A stretch of DNA of 64,000 nucleotides from Streptosporangium canum. GTDB taxonomy: Bacteria > Actinomycetota > Actinomycetes > Streptosporangiales > Streptosporangiaceae. The position numbers and the translations under genes are program-made. Of this stretch, positions 58,997 through 64,000 are shown piece by piece; position 1 is the stretch's first letter, and every line of letters begins with the position of its first letter. The notes beneath the pieces were generated by a model, which did no database searches, had not been told where the DNA came from, and was given only the letters and a program-made list of their open reading frames with translations. The stretch covers positions 307,388-371,387 of the forward strand of contig NZ_FOQY01000005.1 in the NCBI RefSeq assembly GCF_900113865.1, written 5' to 3'.

Positions 58997-60124
58997 ATGA
59001 GGATCGGCATCGTCTGTCCCTACATGTGGGACGTGCCGGGCGGCGTGCAGGTGCACATCCGCGACCTCGCCGAGGCGCTGATGGAGGACGGTCACCAGGT
59101 TCAGGTGATCGCGCCGGCGGGCGACGACGCGTCGCTGCCGCCGTACGTGACCTCGGTCGGCCGCGCGGTCCCCGTCCCCTTCAACGGGTCGGTGGCCAGG
59201 ATGTCGTTCGGGTTCCTGTCGGCCAACCGGGTGCGCCGCTGGGTGCGCGAGGGCCGCTTCGACGTGCTGCACGTGCACGAACCGTTCATCCCCTCGGTGG
59301 GCCTGCTCGCCTGCTGGGTGGCCAGGGGGCCGATCGTGGGCACCTTCCACGCCTCCTACGGCCGTTCCCGCGCGTTCTCGGTCGCGTCGCCCGTGATCAC
59401 GAGCGCGCTGGAGAAGATCACCGCCCGGATCGCGGTGTCGGACGCGGCCAGGAAGACCCTGGTCGAGTTCATCGGCGGCGACGCCGTGCTCATCCCGAAC
59501 GGGGTGACGGTCAGCCGCTACAGCGAGGCCGAGCCGCTGCCGGGCTGGGACGAGGGCGAGGTGATCGGCTTCCTCGGCCGGATGGACGAGCCCCGCAAGG
59601 GCCTGCCGGTGCTGCTGGAGGCGTTCACCCTGCTGGCGGCCGAGCGGCCCGGGCTGCGCCTGCTCATCGCCGGGCCCGGCGACGCCGGTGAGGTGCTGGA
59701 GAAGGTCCCGGCCCGCTTCCATGACAGGATCGGCCTGCTCGGCATGGTCAGCGAGGAGGACAAGGTCCGCGCCTACCACTCGGTGGACGTGTTCTGCGCG
59801 CCCAACCTGGGCGGCGAGAGCTTCGGCATCGTGCTCACCGAGGCGATGTCGGCCGGTGCCGCGATCCTGGCCAGCGACATCCCGGCCTTCCGCAAGGTGC
59901 TCGACGACGGTCAGGCCGGGGCGCTGTTCGAGACCGGCGACGCCGGGTCGCTCGCCCGCGAGGCCGCCGCCCTGCTCGACGACCCCGATCGCCGGGCCAA
60001 GCTGTCGCAGGAGGCCCGCCAGGCCGTCCGGAAGTACGACTGGTCCACGGTCGCCCGCGACGTCCTGCGCGTCTACGAGACCGTGGCCAGCACGGCCGGG
60101 GTGGAGGAGGACGACACGCCGTGA
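58997..60124 (+). CDS. pimA: Phosphatidylinositol alpha-mannosyltransferase
   Basis: A 375-residue GT4 glycosyltransferase, the first mannosyltransferase of PIM synthesis (GDP-mannose to phosphatidylinositol). The N-terminal GIVCPYMWDVPGGVQVHIRDLAEALM is diagnostic. VLHVHEPFIPSVGLLACWVARGPIVGTFHAS and IGFLGRMDEPRKGLPVLLEAF follow, with the nucleotide-sugar motif APNLGGESFGIVLTEAMSAGAAILASDIPAFR near the C terminus. ATG 58997 follows patA by 91 bp. The stop overlaps the next gene (GTGA). Confidence 0.92.
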   Translation: MRIGIVCPYMWDVPGGVQVHIRDLAEALMEDGHQVQVIAPAGDDASLPPYVTSVGRAVPVPFNGSVARMSFGFLSANRVRRWVREGRFDVLHVHEPFIPSVGLLACWVARGPIVGTFHASYGRSRAFSVASPVITSALEKITARIAVSDAARKTLVEFIGGDAVLIPNGVTVSRYSEAEPLPGWDEGEVIGFLGRMDEPRKGLPVLLEAFTLLAAERPGLRLLIAGPGDAGEVLEKVPARFHDRIGLLGMVSEEDKVRAYHSVDVFCAPNLGGESFGIVLTEAMSAGAAILASDIPAFRKVLDDGQAGALFETGDAGSLAREAAALLDDPDRRAKLSQEARQAVRKYDWSTVARDVLRVYETVASTAGVEEDDTP

Positions 60125-60660
60125 CCACCACGCTGATCCTGGTGGTGGGCGCGATCGTGCTGCTCACCGCCGTCTACATCTCCTGGCGGGCGGGCCGGCT
60201 GGACCGGCTCCACATCCGGCTGGAGCTGGCCCGCGAGTCCCTGGACGCCGCCCTGGTGCGGCGGACCGCCGTCTGCCTGGAGCTGGCGGCGTCCCGCGTC
60301 CTGGACCCGGCCACGAGCCTGGTGCTGGCCGCGGCGGCCCACGAGGCCCGTACGGCGGGGCCCGAGGAGCGCGAGCACGCCGAGAGCGACCTGTCGCGCA
60401 CCCTGCGGGCGGTGGTCGACCAGGAGCGCTTCCGCGACCGAGTGGCCGCCACCCCGGCGGGCACCGACCTGCTGGAGGAACTCGGCGCCGCGGTGGCCAA
60501 GGTGCTCTACTCGCGCCGCTTCTACAACAACGCGGTCGGCGTGACCCGCGCGGCCCAGCGCCGCTGGCTCGCGCGCACGTTGCGACTGGCCGGGCACACG
60601 GAGTATCCGGATTTCTTCGAGATCGACGACACGCCCCCGCAGGCCCTCGCCGCCGAATAG
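60121..60660 (+). CDS. Single-pass membrane protein of the PIM locus, unknown function
   Basis: A 179-residue protein with one N-terminal membrane segment (TLILVVGAIVLLTAVYISWRAG, residues 4-25) and a helical, charged cytoplasmic part (LHIRLELARESLDAALVRRTAVCLELAASRVLDPATSLVLAAAAHEAR, then VVDQERFRDRV and YNNAVGVTRAAQRRWLARTLRLAGHTEYPDFFEID). A LemA-like helical layout is visible in the C-terminal half. Its GTG start overlaps the pimA stop, and homologous proteins occur at this spot in other actinomycetes as I recall, so a role in PIM or envelope synthesis is likely but unproven. Confidence 0.78.
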   Translation: MTTTLILVVGAIVLLTAVYISWRAGRLDRLHIRLELARESLDAALVRRTAVCLELAASRVLDPATSLVLAAAAHEARTAGPEEREHAESDLSRTLRAVVDQERFRDRVAATPAGTDLLEELGAAVAKVLYSRRFYNNAVGVTRAAQRRWLARTLRLAGHTEYPDFFEIDDTPPQALAAE

Positions 60661-60778
60661 GGCGCGCAGGCAGCGAGATATCGGTCAGGTGAATAGGACG
60701 CACACAAAGGGGGGAATCCGGTAAGTCGGGCACAGGTAAGCTCTTGGGCGTTTCATGGCCGATTTGAGGAGATGAGCC

Positions 60779-61792
60779 GTGCGGGTGCCCCGGATGATCG
60801 CCGTCACGCTGGCGGGAGTCGCCGTCCTGGCTCCGGCCGCGGCCTGTTCCTCCGATGAACCGGCCCCGGGGAAGAACCCGCAGGCGGCCACCGCCCCGCC
60901 CGCGGACGCGACCCCGACCCCCGAGCCGACCCATCCCTTCACCGGGCTCCCCGGAGCCGCCCGCAGGGCCGTGCTCGCGGCGAAGATCGAGAACACCTCG
61001 GCCGGCAAGCCGCAGCTCGGCCTCAAAAGCGCCGACATCGTCTATGTCGAGCAGGTCGAGGCGGGCCTGACGCGCCTGATGGCGATCTTCTCCTCGAAGA
61101 TCCCGCCCAAGATCGGCCCGGTCCGCAGCGCCCGGATCTCCGACCTGCACATCGTGCCGCAGTTCGGCAAGCCCGCCTTCGCCTACTCGGGCGCGCAGAC
61201 CAAGATGCTTCCCATCATCGCGCAGTCGTCGCTGTTCGACGTCTCCGACAGCCGGGCGCCGGGCGCCTACTTCCGCCAGCCGGGCCGTTACGCGCCCTAC
61301 AACCTGTTCGCCAACACCAGGGAGCTGCTGGCTCAGGCGCCCAAGGCGACCAGGGCCAAGGACGTCGGCTTCACCTTCGGCGACGCCCCCGAGGGGGGCG
61401 TGCCCAAGAAGATGTTCAGCGTGAAATACCCCGCCGCCCGCTTCACCTTCGGCTGGTCGGAGGCCGCCGGAAAGTGGCTGATCTGGCAGGACGGCGAGAA
61501 GGACATGGCGGCCGAGGGCGGCCAGCTCGGCGCGCCGACGATCGTCGTGCAGTACACCAAGACCGAGCGCTCGGAGTTCCACGACAAGAACCAGAGCTAC
61601 ACGCCTCTGGTGCACAGCACCGGCAAGGGCAGCGCGATCGTGCTCCGCGACGGCAAGGCCTTCAAGGCCAAGTGGTCACGTGAGACGGAGGAGGACGGCA
61701 CCGTCTTCACCACCGAGGCGGGCGAGCCGATGAACTTCGCCCCCGGGCAGGTGTGGGTCGTCCTGGCCGCCCGCAAGCCCGTCATCCCCTGA
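60779..61792 (+). CDS. DUF3048 (YerB-like) lipoprotein
   Basis: A 337-residue exported lipoprotein. Signal peptide RMIAVTLAGVAVLAPAAAC with the Cys of AAC lipidated, then a Thr/Pro-rich linker. The DUF3048 domain follows: LAAKIENTSAGKPQLGLKSADIVYVEQVEAGLTRLMAIFSSKIPPKIGPVRSARISDLHIV and FSVKYPAARFTFGW; the C-terminal half has DGKAFKAKWSRETEEDGTVF and GQVWVVL. Function is unknown; family members are found at the cell surface. GTG 60779 has GGAG upstream. It is followed by a hairpin-like dyad and pdxS. Confidence 0.85.
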   Translation: MRVPRMIAVTLAGVAVLAPAAACSSDEPAPGKNPQAATAPPADATPTPEPTHPFTGLPGAARRAVLAAKIENTSAGKPQLGLKSADIVYVEQVEAGLTRLMAIFSSKIPPKIGPVRSARISDLHIVPQFGKPAFAYSGAQTKMLPIIAQSSLFDVSDSRAPGAYFRQPGRYAPYNLFANTRELLAQAPKATRAKDVGFTFGDAPEGGVPKKMFSVKYPAARFTFGWSEAAGKWLIWQDGEKDMAAEGGQLGAPTIVVQYTKTERSEFHDKNQSYTPLVHSTGKGSAIVLRDGKAFKAKWSRETEEDGTVFTTEAGEPMNFAPGQVWVVLAARKPVIP

Positions 61793-61852
61793 TCTCCGGG
61801 CCCGGCTGCCCTCCCGGCCGCGCCGCGCCCTACATGATGTCCAAGAAGATCG

Positions 61853-61881
61853 CCCTTACGCGACAAGTTGTCGTGTAAGGG
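61853..61881 (+). promoter_or_regulatory. 14-bp arm palindrome between the DUF3048 gene and pdxS
   Basis: CCCTTACGCGACAA and TTGTCGTGTAAGGG form an inverted repeat around one central base with a single G/A mismatch. It lies 61 bases after the DUF3048 stop and 91 bases before pdxS. Either a terminator without U-run or an operator for a regulator of pdxS; the A/T-containing arms favour a protein site. Confidence 0.5.
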
Positions 61882-61971
61882 GACAGGCGGATCAGCGCCT
61901 ACCATGGAGACGTGGTGGCCGTCCCTGCGGACGGCCCATGTTCCGCAACCAGCCGTCGTGAGGTAGAGACC

Positions 61972-62886
61972 GTGTCCAGCAGCACGCCCGAAGTCACCGA
62001 GACCGCCGTCACCGGAACCGCCCGGGTGAAGCGCGGCATGGCAGAGATGCTCAAGGGCGGCGTCATCATGGACGTCGTCAACGCCGAGCAGGCCAAGATC
62101 GCCGAGGACGCCGGAGCCGTCGCCGTCATGGCGCTCGAGCGGGTCCCCGCCGACATCCGCGCCCAGGGTGGCGTCTCCCGGATGAGCGACCCCGACATGA
62201 TCGACGGCATCATCGCCGCCGTCTCGATCCCGGTCATGGCCAAGGCCCGCATCGGTCACTTCGTCGAGGCCCAGGTGCTCCAGTCGCTCGGCGTCGACTA
62301 CGTCGACGAGTCCGAGGTGCTGACCCCCGCCGATTTCGCCAACCACATCGACAAGTGGCAGTTCACCGTGCCCTTCGTCTGTGGCGCGACCAACCTGGGC
62401 GAGGCGCTGCGCCGCATCACCGAGGGCGCGGCGATGATCCGCTCCAAGGGTGAGGCGGGCACCGGCGACGTCTCCAACGCCACCACCCACATGCGCAAGA
62501 TCCGGGGTGAGCTCAAGCGCCTGTCCTCGCTGCCCGAGGACGAGCTGTTCGTCGCGGCCAAGGAGCTGCAGGCGCCGTACGAGCTGGTCGCCGAGGTCGC
62601 CAAGACCGGCAAGCTGCCGGTCGTGCTCTTCACCGCCGGCGGCATCGCCACCCCGGCCGACGCCGCGATGATGATGCAGCTCGGCGCCGAGGGCGTGTTC
62701 GTCGGGTCGGGCATCTTCAAGTCCGGCAACCCGGCCCAGCGTGCCGCCGCGATCGTCAAGGCCACCACGTTCTACGACGACCCGGACGTCATCGCCAAGG
62801 TCTCCCGCGGCCTGGGCGAGGCCATGGTCGGCATCAACGTCGACGACATCCCGGCCCCGCACCGCCTGGCCGAGCGCGGCTGGTAG
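61972..62886 (+). CDS. pdxS: Pyridoxal 5'-phosphate synthase, synthase subunit
   Basis: A 304-residue PdxS/SNZ protein, which makes PLP from ribose 5-phosphate, glyceraldehyde 3-phosphate and ammonia. Core motifs are [76 protein letters not shown] (catalytic Lys), [41 protein letters not shown], and [35 protein letters not shown] 61972 with GAGGTAGAG upstream is the start. It normally works with the glutaminase PdxT, often the next gene, but here a terminator follows directly and then phoD, so pdxT must be elsewhere. Confidence 0.96.
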   Translation: MSSSTPEVTETAVTGTARVKRGMAEMLKGGVIMDVVNAEQAKIAEDAGAVAVMALERVPADIRAQGGVSRMSDPDMIDGIIAAVSIPVMAKARIGHFVEAQVLQSLGVDYVDESEVLTPADFANHIDKWQFTVPFVCGATNLGEALRRITEGAAMIRSKGEAGTGDVSNATTHMRKIRGELKRLSSLPEDELFVAAKELQAPYELVAEVAKTGKLPVVLFTAGGIATPADAAMMMQLGAEGVFVGSGIFKSGNPAQRAAAIVKATTFYDDPDVIAKVSRGLGEAMVGINVDDIPAPHRLAERGW

Positions 62887-62900
62887 GAATTTTCGGGAAA

Positions 62901-62930
62901 GGCGACATCCGTGAAGGATGTCGTCTTTTT
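62901..62930 (+). terminator. Rho-independent terminator after pdxS
   Basis: GGCGACATCC pairs with GGATGTCGTC (one G-T pair) around a 5-base loop and is followed by TTTTT. It starts 15 bases after the pdxS stop. Confidence 0.88.
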
Positions 62931-63013
62931 CGTGTCCGGAGGAGTTCACTCCGCCGTCATGATCCTCCGCGAGGCTGACGGGCGTCCGTGCCCGATCATC
63001 CTGGGAGGCCCCC

Positions 63014-64000
63014 ATGTCCCGGCTCACCCGACGTTCCTTCCTTGTCACCGGCATCGCGGCGGGAGCGGTGGCGGGCGTGCCCGCCGTCGCGAACGCCGAC
63101 CCCGAGCCCGCCTCCGAGAGCGCCGCGTCCCTGGCCTCCCGCGGCCTGCGCGCCGATCCCTTCACCCTCGGTGTCGCCTCCGGGGACCCCGACTCCGACG
63201 GCTTCGTGATCTGGACCCGGCTGGCGCCCCAGCCCCTGGCCGAGGACGGCCTGGGCGGCATGCCCGACCGGCCCTTCCCGGTCCAGTGGCAGGTCTACGG
63301 CGACGCGGCCGGCCGCCGCGTCCTGCGGCGGGGCGTGGCCCTGGCGATGCCGGAGTGGGGGCACAGCGTCCACGTCGAGCTGGACGGGCTTCCCTCCGAC
63401 CGGGAGTACTGGTACCGCTTCAAGGTGGGCCCCTACCTCTCGCCGACGGGCCGGGCCAGGACCGCCCCCCACGTGCTCTCCTACGGCTCCGGCCTGGCGA
63501 TGGCGTTCGTCTCCTGCGCCCAGTACGAGCACGGCTACTTCACCGCCTACCGTCGGCTGGCCGAGGAGCACCCCGACCTGGTCCTGCACCTGGGCGACTA
63601 CCAGTACGAGTACCGGCGCGACACCTACACCATCCCCGGCGGCAACATCCGCCACCACGAGGGGCCCGAGACCGAGAGCCTGGCGAACTACCGCCAGCGG
63701 CACGCCCAGTACAAGACCGACCCGGACCTGCAGGCGGCGCACGCCGCCGCCCCCTGGCTGGTCGTCTGGGACGACCACGAGCTGGACAACAACTGGGCCG
63801 ACGAGGTGCCGGAGAAGCCGGAGGTGCCCCAGCCGAACTTCCTCGCCCGGCGCGAGGCGGCCTTCCGGGCGTACTACGAGAACATGCCCCTGCGCCGCGG
63901 GTCCATCCCGCGGGGCGTCGACATGCAGCTCTACCGGCGGGTCCGGTGGGGCAGGCTGGCCACCTTCCACATGCTCGACACCCGGCAGTACCGCAGCGAC
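63014..64000 (+). CDS. phoD: Alkaline phosphatase D (PhoD), Tat-exported, 3' end outside window
   Basis: The first 329 codons of a PhoD-type phosphatase. The twin-arginine signal SRLTRRSFLVTGIAAGAVAGVPAVANA predicts Tat export of a folded, metal-loaded enzyme. PhoD motifs visible are DPFTLGVASGDPDSDGFVIWTRLAPQP, SVHVELDGLPSDREYWYRFKVG, AFVSCAQYEHGYFTAYRRLAEEHPDLVLHLGDYQYEY (Cys and Asp metal ligands) and WLVVWDDHELDNNWADE. ATG 63014 has GGGAGG 5 bases upstream. It uses phosphate esters, and family members are often induced by phosphate starvation; a GTTCACTCCGC element at 62944 is only suggestive. Translation is open to the window end. Confidence 0.93.
   Translation, partial: MSRLTRRSFLVTGIAAGAVAGVPAVANADPEPASESAASLASRGLRADPFTLGVASGDPDSDGFVIWTRLAPQPLAEDGLGGMPDRPFPVQWQVYGDAAGRRVLRRGVALAMPEWGHSVHVELDGLPSDREYWYRFKVGPYLSPTGRARTAPHVLSYGSGLAMAFVSCAQYEHGYFTAYRRLAEEHPDLVLHLGDYQYEYRRDTYTIPGGNIRHHEGPETESLANYRQRHAQYKTDPDLQAAHAAAPWLVVWDDHELDNNWADEVPEKPEVPQPNFLARREAAFRAYYENMPLRRGSIPRGVDMQLYRRVRWGRLATFHMLDTRQYRSD

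Noticed and set aside
62944-62965. Possible PHO box upstream of phoD (GTTCACTCCGC)
   Set aside because: Only one recognisable half-unit; the second repeat is poor, so it was left as a remark.

Overview
This is a contiguous stretch of a high-GC (about 70% or more), gene-dense actinomycete chromosome. GTG and TTG starts, 4-base ATGA/GTGA overlaps and strong codon bias are everywhere. An SsgB-type sporulation gene, an F420/LLM-type oxidoreductase, and the conserved thrS / HIT / pgsA / acyltransferase / pimA neighbourhood of phosphatidylinositol-mannoside synthesis point to a sporulating actinomycete. Streptosporangiaceae-like is my best inference; the sequence does not prove the family.

Left part (1-7.5 kb): the end of a solute-binding protein of an ABC importer is followed, mostly by translational coupling, by four different ADP-ribosylglycohydrolase-family genes and a ribokinase-type sugar kinase, then a class III CoA-transferase. 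A 130-bp relic with IS200/IS605-like ends sits between the second and third hydrolases. The layout suggests uptake and cleavage of an N- or O-riboside followed by sugar phosphorylation. From 7.4 to 12.3 kb come a small membrane protein, a HbpS/GlcG-like protein, an APH-fold kinase, a methyltransferase, a large TPR protein and, just upstream of it, a 24-residue peptide gene.

12.4-24.4 kb: ureAB (fused)-ureC-agmatine deiminase with a divergent TetR regulator; an MFS exporter with a divergent CGNR zinc-finger regulator sharing a clear dyad operator; an RND efflux permease divergent from a histidine kinase/response regulator pair; and an XRE-flavin oxidase-like fusion. 24.7-25.0 kb is a Gly-Cys-Val tRNA operon with terminator.

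25-47 kb: hutH, a reductase-RidA fusion with a divergent LysR, pabB-pabC, a LVIVD/DUF305 lipoprotein pair, ssgB, tRNA-Val(CAC), a TrkA-like protein, a secreted GH3 glucosidase, an LLM oxidoreductase, a low-complexity SxLSxGS repeat protein and PaaX. A disturbed segment follows: an IS982 remnant, a MarR/metallo-beta-lactamase pair, an AidB-like dehydrogenase and a two-component system collapsed by a deletion. After it come a PAP2-like protein and dapD.

47-64 kb: a GH25 protein, thrS, Asp23, HIT, a large membrane protein with a phosphodiesterase-like ectodomain, a GHL10 hydrolase, an EF-G2-like GTPase, then pgsA-patA-pimA-membrane protein for inositol phospholipid/PIM synthesis, a DUF3048 lipoprotein, pdxS without an adjacent pdxT, and the start of a Tat-exported PhoD phosphatase. 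Short tandem repeats that contain or abut stop codons recur at three separate gene 3' ends. No rRNA, CRISPR array or prophage was seen.
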